From positions 33,797 to 97,796 of the forward strand of contig NZ_JBEQZJ010000006.1 of NCBI RefSeq assembly GCF_045223415.1: DNA of 64,000 nucleotides, in the 5' to 3' direction. Source of the DNA: Hoskinsella mucinilytica. GTDB taxonomy: Bacteria; Bacillota_I; Bacilli_A; Erysipelotrichales; Erysipelotrichaceae. Shown in pieces: positions 50,825 to 59,698 of this stretch. Position 1 is the stretch's first letter. Each line of letters opens with the position of its first letter. The notes under the pieces were generated by a model. That model was not told where the DNA came from and did no database searches. It worked only from the letters and a program-made list of their open reading frames with translations. The translations under genes and the position numbers were made by a program.

Positions 50825-53203
50825 TTAGGATTGTACTTGTTCGATATATTTTCGTATGTTGCTTGCATTCGCATACACTTGATAATCATCCTGATCAATA
50901 ACAACTAGAGTAGGTGCTTGCATAATTGCATATTTTTTGGTTAGTTCTTGACGTTCTTCAGCATCGATTTTTTCATATTCAATACCGGCACCTTGTAACC
51001 AGTTTGTTGCAATTTTACAATTTGGGCAGGTCTTTGTTGTAAATAATAATACTTTTCCTTGCTTAATTTCTTGATTTTCCATAGTGGTTGTTGTTTCTTT
51101 TTTTGCGATTGCATCTCTTCCTTTTAATACAGAATGTCCGATATCATAAGTTTTACGTTCCTTATATTCTTGTGATTTACCTTCATTCCAGTTTTGTACA
51201 GGACGATAATATCCAGTGATACGACTCCATACCTCCGTTTTCTCACCACAAATAGGGCAGGTATATTCTTCACCAGTGATATAACCATGGTTCTTACAAA
51301 TAGAATAGGTTGGAGATAGAGTATAGTAAGGCAATTTATAGTTTTGCGCAATCTTACGAACCAAAGAAGCCGCAGCCTTCCAATTAGGTAGTTTTTCTCC
51401 AAGGAATGCATGGAAAACGGTACCTGATGTATACAATGTTTGAAGCTCATCTTGCACATCCAAAGCATCAAAGATATCCTCCGTATAACCAACCGGTAAA
51501 TGAGAGCTATTCGTGTAATATGGGGTATTTTCATCTTCTGTAGCAGTTATGATATCAGGATAGCGTTCTTTGTCGTGTTTAGCCAAACGATAAGTTGTAG
51601 ATTCTGCAGGAGTTGCTTCTAGATTATATAAGTCACCATATTCTTCTTGATAAATAATCAAACGCTCTCTCATGTGGTTTAATACTTGTTTGGTGAATTG
51701 CTGTGTTTCGGTATCTGTCATATCTTTGTGAAGCCATTTAGCATTCAAACCAACTTCATTCATCCCAATCAACCCTAAAGTAGAGAAGTGATTGTTGAAG
51801 GTACCGAGGTAACGCTTGGTATAAGGATAAAGACCTTCATCTAACAATTTGGTGATGACCGTACGTTTTACTTTTAAGGAACGTGCGGCAACATCCATTA
51901 AATGGTCTAGACGTTTATAAAAATCATCTTCATCTTTTGCAAGATAGGCGATACGAGGCATGTTAATAGTTACAACACCAACGCTTCCTGTACTTTCTCC
52001 ACTACCAAAGAAGCCACCGGATTTTCTTCTTAATTCACGAAGATCTAAACGCAGACGACAGCACATACTTCGTACATCACTAGGTTCCATATCACTGTTC
52101 ACATAATTAGAGAAATAAGGTGTGCCGTATTTGGCAGTCATTTCGAATAAAAGCTGATTGTTCTCTGTTTCAGACCAATCAAAATCTTTTGTAATGGAAT
52201 AGGTTGGAATCGGATATTGGAATCCACGTCCATGAGCATCGCCTTCGATCATAATTTCGATGAAAGCTTTGTTGATCATATCCATTTCTTTTTTACAATC
52301 TTTATATTTAAAATCTACTTCTTTTCCACCGACGATACAATTTAATTCAGCTAGATCATTTGGAACCGTCCAATCTAATGTGATATTGGAAAAAGGAGCT
52401 TGTGTTCCCCAACGACTTGGCGTATTCACACCATATATAAAGCTTTCAATGCATTTTTTAACTTGATCATAATCTAGTTGATCTACCTTTACAAATGGAG
52501 CAAGATACGTATCAAAAGAGGAGAATGCCTGAGCACCGGCCCATTCATTTTGCATGATACCAAGAAAATTTACCATTTGATTACATAGGGTAGCCAAATG
52601 ACTTGCCGGTTTACTGGTGATTTTACCAACAACGCCACCTAAACCTTCTTGAATCAGTTGCTTTAAGCTCCAACCGGCGCAATAACCGGTTAACATGCTT
52701 AAATCATGAATATGCATATCGCCGTTTTTATGTGCTTGCGCAATTTCATCATCATAAATTTCAGAAAGCCAATAATTAGCGGTTATGGCACCGGAATTAT
52801 TTAAAATCAATCCACCAACAGAATAGGTAACAGTAGAATTTTCCTTCACACGCCAATCAGTCGCTTTGACATAACTATCCACAAGATCTTTATAATCTAG
52901 AATCGTTGATTTCATGTTACGGATCTTTTCTCTTTGTTTACGATATAAAATATAACCCTTTGCGACATCAGCATATCCGGCTTGAATCAAAACAGATTCT
53001 ACACTGTCTTGGATATCCTCTACAGCAATGGTATCGTTTTTAATTTTTGGCTCAAAATCACTGGTAACTCGTAGTGCCATCATATCAATGACACTAGGGT
53101 GATATTGTTTTCCTTGAGCATCAAAGGCCTTACTGATTGCGCTGGCAATCTTTGTGATGTTGAATTCTGCAATCTTTCCATCTCTTTTGATAACGTTGTA
53201 CAT
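50825..53203 (-). CDS. nrdD: Anaerobic ribonucleoside-triphosphate reductase with glutaredoxin-like carboxyl domain
   Basis: 792 residues. An amino ATP-cone (NVIKRDGKIAEFNITKIASAI), a class III reductase body, a zinc site (four Cys in ICKNHGY ... TCPICG) and the glycyl-radical region SRITGYYRPVQNW. The end (about 715-792) is a glutaredoxin/thioredoxin-like domain with CPNC (Cys726, Cys729; VLLFTTKTCPNCKIATNWL, PTLVVI). NrdD makes deoxyribonucleotides without oxygen, usually with formate as reductant; a fused redox domain may serve thioredoxin/NrdH-dependent reduction. It is downstream of nrdG, 15 bp apart. Confidence 0.93.
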   Translation of the reverse strand: MYNVIKRDGKIAEFNITKIASAISKAFDAQGKQYHPSVIDMMALRVTSDFEPKIKNDTIAVEDIQDSVESVLIQAGYADVAKGYILYRKQREKIRNMKSTILDYKDLVDSYVKATDWRVKENSTVTYSVGGLILNNSGAITANYWLSEIYDDEIAQAHKNGDMHIHDLSMLTGYCAGWSLKQLIQEGLGGVVGKITSKPASHLATLCNQMVNFLGIMQNEWAGAQAFSSFDTYLAPFVKVDQLDYDQVKKCIESFIYGVNTPSRWGTQAPFSNITLDWTVPNDLAELNCIVGGKEVDFKYKDCKKEMDMINKAFIEIMIEGDAHGRGFQYPIPTYSITKDFDWSETENNQLLFEMTAKYGTPYFSNYVNSDMEPSDVRSMCCRLRLDLRELRRKSGGFFGSGESTGSVGVVTINMPRIAYLAKDEDDFYKRLDHLMDVAARSLKVKRTVITKLLDEGLYPYTKRYLGTFNNHFSTLGLIGMNEVGLNAKWLHKDMTDTETQQFTKQVLNHMRERLIIYQEEYGDLYNLEATPAESTTYRLAKHDKERYPDIITATEDENTPYYTNSSHLPVGYTEDIFDALDVQDELQTLYTSGTVFHAFLGEKLPNWKAAASLVRKIAQNYKLPYYTLSPTYSICKNHGYITGEEYTCPICGEKTEVWSRITGYYRPVQNWNEGKSQEYKERKTYDIGHSVLKGRDAIAKKETTTTMENQEIKQGKVLLFTTKTCPNCKIATNWLQGAGIEYEKIDAEERQELTKKYAIMQAPTLVVIDQDDYQVYANASNIRKYIEQVQS

Positions 53204-53218
53204 TTTTCATTCTTCCTT

Positions 53219-54358
53219 TCAGATTCCTCTTATCAAAGTATTCTCTATATAAGGCTTTAACTGTGCTTGATAAGCTTCTAGTTCTTCTTTTTCAAGCCCA
53301 TGAAGTCCTTGCTGAATGACACATTCTCCATCTTCAAAATTCTGAAGATAGTAGGCGTTTGCTCCTTTTAGCCATGTGCCAATGGCTAAGATATCTTCTA
53401 AGCGATGATATTCCTTTACCACTGTAGTACGAAATTCATATGGAATAGAGCCTTCCATGAGAAAACGTACACTTTCTTCAATGGAAGTCAGATCCATATG
53501 ATGTATTCCCGAGGTTTCTGCATAGCGCTCTTTGCTGTTTTTGATATCCATCGCAACATAATCCACCAGACCTTCCGCAACCAGTTCTTTCAACTTATCC
53601 GGATTGGTTCCATTGGTATCTAATTTAATGGCATATCCGAGTTTTTTGATTTTTCTTAAAAAAGGCTTTAGGGTTCCTTGGAGCAATGGTTCTCCTCCAC
53701 TGATACAAACTCCTTCTAATATAGAAACACGTTTTTTTAAGAAGGATAGTACATCATCAACAGGTAGTTCTGCCATGTTTTCCGGAAGAAATACAAGATC
53801 TCCATTATGACAGAAAGGGCAACGAAAGTTACATCCACCCGTGAAAATGGTACAAGCCATCTTTCCCGGATAATCTAATAGGGTAAGCTTTTGAAGGCCG
53901 AAGATCTTTACATCTTCACTTGCTTGCTCTACATCATATTGCATTGCATTTTCGGTGATCTTTTCTTGAATGACTTCATACTGATGTATTTCTTCTTGAG
54001 TGAGATTCTTGGTCAAACGTTCCCACCATTCTCTTCGAATCAGATAAAGTTCACTGATGATATTTTTGGTGGCATCTGTTGTATATAAGCAACGAACACG
54101 TTTATCATCCTTACCTGGTACACTTTTGACATATCCAAGTTCTTCTAGCTTTTGAATGCTTTTGGTAATCGTTCCTTTATCAAAAGCTCCTTTATATGCT
54201 AGATTTTGCATGGTAATACCTTCATTTTCATAGATCAGGATCAAAAATAAAATTTGCCCTGCACCAATCTGATAATCTTCAAGCTGTTTGTCATAAAACT
54301 TTTGCGCACAGCGATACAGAATGGAATTGTTCATCAATAAATAGTTACTGCTCTCCAT
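53219..54358 (-). CDS. nrdG: MarR winged-helix fused to the anaerobic RNR-activating radical SAM enzyme
   Basis: 379 residues. The first about 140 are a MarR-type winged helix (GITMQNLAYKGAFDKGTITKSIQKLEELGYVKSVPGKDDKRVRCLY, in pieces), with dimerisation helices on both sides. Residues about 150-379 are an activase of the radical SAM class: CNFRCPFC cluster (Cys176, Cys180, Cys183), CISGGEPLLQGTL, and DTNGTNPDKL. The frame is uninterrupted across the junction. NrdG installs the glycyl radical in NrdD; the DNA-binding half implies that it also represses, or that it senses, transcription. It is first in the operon, with an 18-bp palindrome downstream of its -10 box. Confidence 0.85.
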   Translation of the reverse strand: MESSNYLLMNNSILYRCAQKFYDKQLEDYQIGAGQILFLILIYENEGITMQNLAYKGAFDKGTITKSIQKLEELGYVKSVPGKDDKRVRCLYTTDATKNIISELYLIRREWWERLTKNLTQEEIHQYEVIQEKITENAMQYDVEQASEDVKIFGLQKLTLLDYPGKMACTIFTGGCNFRCPFCHNGDLVFLPENMAELPVDDVLSFLKKRVSILEGVCISGGEPLLQGTLKPFLRKIKKLGYAIKLDTNGTNPDKLKELVAEGLVDYVAMDIKNSKERYAETSGIHHMDLTSIEESVRFLMEGSIPYEFRTTVVKEYHRLEDILAIGTWLKGANAYYLQNFEDGECVIQQGLHGLEKEELEAYQAQLKPYIENTLIRGI

Positions 54359-54379
54359 ATGTTGTTATCCTTTTTCAAT

Positions 54380-54397
54380 TAGTTGAACTTTCAACTA
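54380..54397. promoter_or_regulatory. Perfect palindrome, candidate MarR-NrdG operator
   Basis: TAGTTGAACTTTCAACTA: 8-2-8 perfect inverted repeat, between the -10 box of nrdG and its start codon (22-39 bases before the ATG at 54358), the expected place for a repressor. Confidence 0.65.
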
Positions 54398-54402
54398 TTG
54401 GT

Positions 54403-54431
54403 ATGATACCACGCAGTTCGACACATTTCAA
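54403..54431 (-). promoter_or_regulatory. Promoter of nrdG-nrdD
   Basis: On the minus strand TTGAAA (54431-54426), 17-bp spacer, TATCAT (54408-54403). The divergent region to the phosphoesterase is 223 bp; I see no NrdR box. Confidence 0.7.
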
Positions 54432-54581
54432 TAGCATGAAATCACTTTCATAATTTTCATAATAATACATTGATGTCTATCGATATCTTAGTCAAAAAGA
54501 TGACTTTGTCTAACTTTCGTTTTTGTAAGAACCATGAAGTGCCATACTATGTTATGATAATGTAGAAAGAAGGTATTACAT

Positions 54582-55646
54582 ATGATGATGCTATTTCTCT
54601 TGGCTTGTTTATGCCTCATGGTCTTTTGTATGTATGATGTATATCGGTTTTTCACTGTCAGTATGAACTTTCGATATCAAAAACAATGCTATATCGGTTG
54701 TAGTATCTTGGTGGCGATATCAATGATCCTACGCTTTTCTTTTCATTTTTATCAAATCGAATCTGATTTACTTTCTACCATGATCTTATATATATGTAGT
54801 TATAGCTTTTTTGTATATATTCTATTATTTTTTGTATATTGGGCCTATCGTTTCTATCATCGCTATCATCCAAATGCAATCGGAAAACGGTGGTTTCTGA
54901 TTACGCTGCTTATGGCTAGTTTGATCACAAGTTTTAGCTTATGGAATGCTACACAGATCAAGAAAAAGGAATATGTGGTTCCAATAGCGGGGCTCACAAA
55001 GGATATGGATCTGATGTTGGTTAGTGATCTTCATATTTCTACCAGTGTGAAACATACCCAGATTCAAAAGCTATTTACGTTAGCCTCACAAGAGCGTGTA
55101 GAAGCGATTTTGATTGCTGGTGATTTATTTGATGAATCAACGACGAAAAAGGATATGCAATATTTTTGTGATCAAGCAAAACGATCTCGACAACAAATAT
55201 ATTATGCCTTAGGAAATCATGAATCGCTATCCCCAAATAAACAAGCATATCTGGCAATGTTAACGAAAGCCAATGTGAAGATATTACAAGATGAAACAGT
55301 GCTACTTGATCATCAATTATTATTGGTAGGAAGAAAAGATAAAATGGAAAAACATCGGAAACCACTTGCGGATCTCGTTTCTCAAAATGAAATGGTGTTG
55401 GTGATGGACCATCGACCTGTATATGATGAAACAAAGGTTGCATTACAGGTGAGCGGGCATACGCATAATGGACAAATTGCGATAAATCAGCTATTCACCA
55501 GCATCGTTTATCCTCATATTTACGGAAGTTATGATGATCCTTATCCGATGATCGTGACGAGTGGCTATGGTACATGGGGATTTCCGATGCGACTTGCAAG
55601 TCAAAATGAATATGTTATCCTACATATCGTAAATACAGCAAAATAG
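54582..55646 (+). CDS. Membrane-anchored calcineurin-like metallophosphoesterase (YkuE-like)
   Basis: 354 residues. About four helices in the first 135 residues, then the phosphoesterase domain with LVSDLHIS (DxH), AGDLFDE (GDxxD), ALGNHES (GNH[DE]), MDHRP and VSGHTHNGQI (GHTH). The enzyme hydrolyses phosphoesters with two metal ions, outside or inside the membrane; some relatives act on UDP-lipids. Substrate unknown. Monocistronic. Confidence 0.87.
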   Translation: MMMLFLLACLCLMVFCMYDVYRFFTVSMNFRYQKQCYIGCSILVAISMILRFSFHFYQIESDLLSTMILYICSYSFFVYILLFFVYWAYRFYHRYHPNAIGKRWFLITLLMASLITSFSLWNATQIKKKEYVVPIAGLTKDMDLMLVSDLHISTSVKHTQIQKLFTLASQERVEAILIAGDLFDESTTKKDMQYFCDQAKRSRQQIYYALGNHESLSPNKQAYLAMLTKANVKILQDETVLLDHQLLLVGRKDKMEKHRKPLADLVSQNEMVLVMDHRPVYDETKVALQVSGHTHNGQIAINQLFTSIVYPHIYGSYDDPYPMIVTSGYGTWGFPMRLASQNEYVILHIVNTAK

Positions 55647-55694
55647 AAAAAGCAGTACACCGTTAGGAAACATGATCGGGCGTACTGCTTATTT
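55646..55694. terminator. Bidirectional terminator between phosphoesterase and Mbeg1-like genes
   Basis: AAGCAGTAC pairs with GTACTGCTT with an inner CCG/CGG; the convergent genes share it. Confidence 0.8.
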
Positions 55695-56787
55695 CACTTA
55701 GTGTTGAAAAAGACATTTCTTCTATTGCTTTGCGCATACTGAGGAAAAATGAAGATAAGGTTTCATTCATGATTTTTCTAGTAGAAGGATCGATATTGTT
55801 CAATGCTTTGACGATGATGGTCATATTTTTAAGCTTATTTTCCTTCAGTTCTTTTAGACTTTTGGCATTCGTAGATTGAAAGATATCATACATGGCATCA
55901 ATAAAGGTAGCACGCTGCTCAGGGGTTAACTTGATAAGCATGTTCTTCATCGTTTTATCCATCAAAATACTAGATGTATCCACCATGGTAAGGGTTAAAA
56001 AACCGGCACCCATGACTTGCCAAGAATAGGGATCGTGTTGCCATAAGGAAATCTGTGTACTTTTGACAACATGATATTCTTCCTCATGATTTAATAACAT
56101 ACCAACAACACTAGATTGAGGTACATAACTATGAATTTTTGAAACGATTCGTTGATAGCCTTCTCTTTTCAGCATCGAATCATTAAATCCAGGACCATCA
56201 TTGTTATAGATTGCCTGAATCCGATGTTGTATCTCTTCTTTCACGCTTGCACTTGCATATACAGCTAAATTACCACCCTTACTATGTCCACCGACATATA
56301 ATGCTCCATGTGTATGTTGAGCAATTTTAGTGAGATATTCTTGTGCTTCTAATTGACTTGGAATGGTATCCAGAAAGGTCATATTGAAATCTTCTTTCCA
56401 ACCGATGAGGGTATTATCCGTACCACGATAAGCAACATAAGTATCTGAGCCATGAAATTGGAAGGCTAAAGCAGAGAACTGTTTTTGTTGTTCTTCATCG
56501 ATATGGTCTACATAAGAATGTATTTTTACCTTTCCATAACGAACACTTTCTGCCATCATACGTAGTAATGTGAGATCATGTTCACTACGATAGCGTTGTT
56601 CATCTAAGGAAAAAAACAAATTGCTTGCTTCCTTGATGGTAAGTGACTTCTTCTTGGTTTTTTGAAATACTTTGGAAAAACGAAGATAGGAAAGCGTGGC
56701 GAACACCAAATTATCTACTTCTTGAAAAGGGGCATTTGAAAAGGAAAGATCACCACGCCATTTGATATAAGTTAATATATTATCCAT
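55663..56787 (-). CDS. Mbeg1-like (DUF2974) alpha/beta-hydrolase, lipase-like
   Basis: About 374 residues from ATG 56787, where AGGAG lies 7 bases upstream; an ATG 17 codons earlier lacks such a site. DNILTYIKWRGDLSFSNAPF at the start, FHGSDTYVAYRGTDNTLIGWKEDF, and the nucleophile motif VGGHSKGGNLAVYA (Ser) match DUF2974/Mbeg1-like proteins. They resemble lipases; the substrate is unknown. Monocistronic. Confidence 0.85.
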   Translation of the reverse strand: MDNILTYIKWRGDLSFSNAPFQEVDNLVFATLSYLRFSKVFQKTKKKSLTIKEASNLFFSLDEQRYRSEHDLTLLRMMAESVRYGKVKIHSYVDHIDEEQQKQFSALAFQFHGSDTYVAYRGTDNTLIGWKEDFNMTFLDTIPSQLEAQEYLTKIAQHTHGALYVGGHSKGGNLAVYASASVKEEIQHRIQAIYNNDGPGFNDSMLKREGYQRIVSKIHSYVPQSSVVGMLLNHEEEYHVVKSTQISLWQHDPYSWQVMGAGFLTLTMVDTSSILMDKTMKNMLIKLTPEQRATFIDAMYDIFQSTNAKSLKELKENKLKNMTIIVKALNNIDPSTRKIMNETLSSFFLSMRKAIEEMSFSTLSEISSTPDHVS

Positions 56788-56869
56788 AAAATGACTCCTG
56801 TTCTTTTTCCCATCTATTATATCACAAGGATAAAACAATGCAAAAAATACAAAACAGGATCACAAAGAT

Positions 56870-58864
56870 TTAAAGGTGAGAACAAAGCTCGTAAGCATCC
56901 CAGATGCCTTCCATGATATCTTTAGGATGAGAACTATCTCCGATATTGTAAATATCTTTTGCTCTGGTCAGGATGTTATGATATAAAGTAGATTCACTAC
57001 GATAACCTAATGCAACTATAACATTTGATGCAGGAAGTTCTTTTTGTTCCTCTTTTTCTTTTACGATGATACTACCATTCTTGACTTCCATTAACGTTGT
57101 ATTTAAGTGGATATCTGTATGGTAATGCTCTAAAAGTTCCATGATCATCTGTAAGTTCATATCTGCTGGAGCACCGGTTGACATCAACTTATCTGCCATT
57201 TCAATGATCGTTGTTTTCTTACCTTGTTGAGCAAGCCAAATCGCTAATTCACAACCAACAAGACCACCACCAATGATGATAGCATCTTCTTCTATTGTCT
57301 TAGTGCCTTTTAACACGTCCACTGCTGTATATGCCTGATCCAATCCCTTGATGGCAGGTAAGAAAGGTTTGCTTCCGGTCGCACAAAGTACGACATCTGC
57401 CTGCATGATGCGTGGATCATCTTCTTTGATTTCTTCATTCAAACATACATTGACTTTCAATTCTTCTAATTGATGTTCATACCATTTGATCAATAATTTT
57501 CCATCATCCTTAAAGGAAGGAACACTAGCCCAAGTATACATACCGCCTAGATGATCTTCTTTTTCTACTAAGGTGACCTCATGTCCTCGTAAAGCAAGGA
57601 CCCTTGCGGCTTCTAAGCCTGCTGGACCACCACCGATGACAAGTGCATGTTTTCTTTCTTGTGCAAGAGTGAATGCCGCTTCTTTTTCTCTATTACATTG
57701 TGGATTGATTGCACAAGACATCAAACGCATAGAATGTGCACGAGCAAAACAACCATCATGGCAAGATAAACAAGGACGAATATCTGCTTCCTTACTCATA
57801 CGCATTTTATTGACGAAATCAGGATCAGCTAACAATGGTCTTCCTAATACTACCATATCACAAATATTTTGGTTGATGGCATCACTTGCTAATTCAGGAT
57901 ATCCCATACGACCGGCCATAAGAACAGGGACCTTCACAACTTCTTTCACTTTCTTTGCGAATGGCATGTAAAGACCTCGTTCTTGGAAGAAAGGAGGATG
58001 TGCCCAATACCAAGCATCATAGCTACCTACATCCACATTCAAAGCATCATAACCTGCTTCACTTAAAATCTTCGCAAATTGTAGACCTTCTTCGACATCT
58101 CGACCCATTTCCGGATAGTCCTCCCCAGGTAGAATACCATGACGTTTCGCACGGATAAAGCTTTTTAACGAGAATCGTAACATGACAGGGAAGTCTTCAC
58201 CGCATGCTTGTTTTACGGCTTTTAATATGGCTAAAGGAAAACGTAGTCTACCCATCATATCGCCACCGAATTCATCTTCACGTTGATTGAATAATGTCAT
58301 GGTAAAGTTATCTAATAAATAACCTTCATGTACAGCGTGGACCTCAATGCCATCAGCACCCCCCATTTTCGCAAGCATAGCGCATGTCGCAAAATCTTTG
58401 ATCAGCTCATAAACCTCATCAGTTGTCAAAGCACGATGTTGAATGGAAGGATCCCAACGATTGGTAGTTGCACTTGGTGCTACAAAGGTATTGTCTAGTA
58501 TCATTGCGGGAATTGCACTACGTCCCAATCCTGCGCTCAATTGAACAAAGAGTTTAGACCCGTAGCTGTGAATGCCATCACTCATTTTCTTTAGTTGTGT
58601 CATGTACTCCTGTGGATCTTCTAATGGACATGGAAAACTGGCTTTCCGATGTTTTTCAATCCGATTTTCAATGAAGTTTGCTCCAGTGATGATCAAACCG
58701 GTACCACCCTTGGCACGTTCTTTGAAATAGTCAATAGATTCCTGTGCATACGCCCAATGATCCGTTAATTGCCCCATGGCCATAGGAGCCATTGCGAAAC
58801 GATTGCGTATTTCGATCTTGCCGATGTGTAACGGAGTAAATGCAGTTTCATAAGATGTTTTCAT
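56870..58864 (-). CDS. NADH:flavin oxidoreductase/2,4-dienoyl-CoA reductase family (FadH/BaiCD-BaiH-like)
   Basis: 664 residues: an OYE-type TIM barrel with FMN (about 1-340), a 4Fe-4S site with C-x2-C-x3-C-x11-C (Cys365, 368, 372, 384), then FAD motif ALVIGGGPAGLEAARVL and an NAD motif AIIIGGGLVGCELAIWL. This is the architecture of FadH and of bile-acid enzymes BaiCD/BaiH, which reduce C=C bonds of enoyl-CoA or steroid acids. No other bai genes are seen. ATG 58864 is preferred, because the first ATG abuts GGAGG. A divergent TetR with a palindrome indicates ligand-controlled expression. Confidence 0.88.
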   Translation of the reverse strand: MKTSYETAFTPLHIGKIEIRNRFAMAPMAMGQLTDHWAYAQESIDYFKERAKGGTGLIITGANFIENRIEKHRKASFPCPLEDPQEYMTQLKKMSDGIHSYGSKLFVQLSAGLGRSAIPAMILDNTFVAPSATTNRWDPSIQHRALTTDEVYELIKDFATCAMLAKMGGADGIEVHAVHEGYLLDNFTMTLFNQREDEFGGDMMGRLRFPLAILKAVKQACGEDFPVMLRFSLKSFIRAKRHGILPGEDYPEMGRDVEEGLQFAKILSEAGYDALNVDVGSYDAWYWAHPPFFQERGLYMPFAKKVKEVVKVPVLMAGRMGYPELASDAINQNICDMVVLGRPLLADPDFVNKMRMSKEADIRPCLSCHDGCFARAHSMRLMSCAINPQCNREKEAAFTLAQERKHALVIGGGPAGLEAARVLALRGHEVTLVEKEDHLGGMYTWASVPSFKDDGKLLIKWYEHQLEELKVNVCLNEEIKEDDPRIMQADVVLCATGSKPFLPAIKGLDQAYTAVDVLKGTKTIEEDAIIIGGGLVGCELAIWLAQQGKKTTIIEMADKLMSTGAPADMNLQMIMELLEHYHTDIHLNTTLMEVKNGSIIVKEKEEQKELPASNVIVALGYRSESTLYHNILTRAKDIYNIGDSSHPKDIMEGIWDAYELCSHL

Positions 58865-58881
58865 TTTCATACCTCCAAAAA

Positions 58882-58895
58882 ATGAACGTGTTCAT
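58882..58895. promoter_or_regulatory. TetR-type operator between the enoate reductase gene and tetR
   Basis: ATGAAC-GT-GTTCAT, perfect 6-2-6 palindrome just downstream of the reductase gene's -10 box. Confidence 0.65.
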
Positions 58896-58903
58896 ATATG
58901 TCT

Positions 58904-58932
58904 ATGATAGCGCTTTCTTAAAGCTGTGTCAA
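58904..58932 (-). promoter_or_regulatory. Promoter of the enoate reductase gene
   Basis: On the minus strand TTGACA (58932-58927), 17-bp spacer, TATCAT (58909-58904): near-consensus, with the palindrome at the transcription start. Confidence 0.8.
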
Positions 58933-58935
58933 CCC

Positions 58936-58964
58936 TTGTATTCCTTCATTTCAACGTGTAAAAT
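58936..58964 (+). promoter_or_regulatory. Promoter of tetR
   Basis: TTGTAT (58936-58941), 17-bp spacer, TAAAAT (58959-58964). Confidence 0.7.
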
Positions 58965-58990
58965 AAAGATAATAGAAACGAGGGGTCGTT

Positions 58991-59581
58991 ATGCAGATAA
59001 AAGAAAAGAGTAAATCAGAATTGACCAAAGAGAAAATCCAACATTCTGTCGCAAAGCTGATGAAATGTGTGGATCTTTCTGAACTAAATGTGAGAGAAAT
59101 TTGTAAAGATGCCGGTATCTCGATCGGTACCTTTTATTTGTATTTTCCTTGTAAAGAAGCAGCAGTATTGTATTGTTATCGGCAAGCAGATCAAGTTTTT
59201 GATGATATGGAATTATCCCAAACACCGTTAGAAAATATAGAACAGATACTAGATACCTATGTGCATATGGTATATTTGAATGATATGTCCACGGTAAGAC
59301 AGCTTTATGTATGTCATATCAAATATCATGATCCTTATTTTTTTGATGAAAACCGTCCGGTGTTTATTCGCCTTTATCATGAAATCGAAAGCATCGTACA
59401 TGATCTAGATGCCAGTAAACAAATCGCAATGCGTATCTTAACCATGGCAAGAGGTTTGATTTTCCATATCTGTTGTATAGAAAAAGAACAAATACCATCC
59501 AATTGGTATCAAAGCAGTATAGAGGAATTAATGCAATATGTGTTTTTTTTGATTCATGATTTGACAAAGACAAAGGAATAA
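58991..59581 (+). CDS. TetR-family regulator
   Basis: 196 residues: helix-turn-helix near 30-55 (NVREICKDAGISIGTFYLYFPCKEAAVLY, in pieces) and an all-helical ligand-binding carboxyl part. It is divergent from the enoate reductase gene, with ATGAAC-N2-GTTCAT between them, so it probably represses that gene. GAGGGGTC precedes the ATG. Ligand unknown. Confidence 0.85.
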   Translation: MQIKEKSKSELTKEKIQHSVAKLMKCVDLSELNVREICKDAGISIGTFYLYFPCKEAAVLYCYRQADQVFDDMELSQTPLENIEQILDTYVHMVYLNDMSTVRQLYVCHIKYHDPYFFDENRPVFIRLYHEIESIVHDLDASKQIAMRILTMARGLIFHICCIEKEQIPSNWYQSSIEELMQYVFFLIHDLTKTKE

Positions 59582-59589
59582 ACTATACT
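59561..59589 (+). promoter_or_regulatory. Consensus promoter inside the end of tetR, for the ABC pair
   Basis: TTGACA (59561-59566), 17-bp spacer, TATACT (59584-59589); transcript start near 59596, just before the 20-bp repeats. Confidence 0.8.
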
Positions 59590-59610
59590 ATATATAGATG
59601 ATGTGATGGT

Positions 59611-59690
59611 ATTCATTCTTTAGAGGGTGTATTCATTCTTTAGAGGGTGTATTCATTCTTTAGAGGGTGTATTCATTCTTTAGAGGGGAT
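59611..59690 (+). repeat. Four tandem 20-bp repeats in the 5' leader of the ABC permease gene
   Basis: Unit attcattctttagagggtgt, starting at 59611, 59631, 59651 and 59671; the first three copies are identical, the last ends tagaggggat. Each has a Shine-Dalgarno-like TAGAGGG, and the last copy's AGAGGGG lies 10 bases before the start codon at 59699. Confidence 0.97.
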
Positions 59691-59698
59691 GATATTCT

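Noticed and set aside
54403..54581. NrdR box in the nrdG promoter region
   Set aside because: No ACACWATATATWGTGT-like pair was found.
59611..59690. CRISPR-like array
   Set aside because: The four 20-bp units are directly adjacent with no spacers, so they are tandem repeats.
59596..59698. Lactococcin 972-like precursor gene before the permease
   Set aside because: The space holds only the 20-bp repeats; frames end after a few codons.
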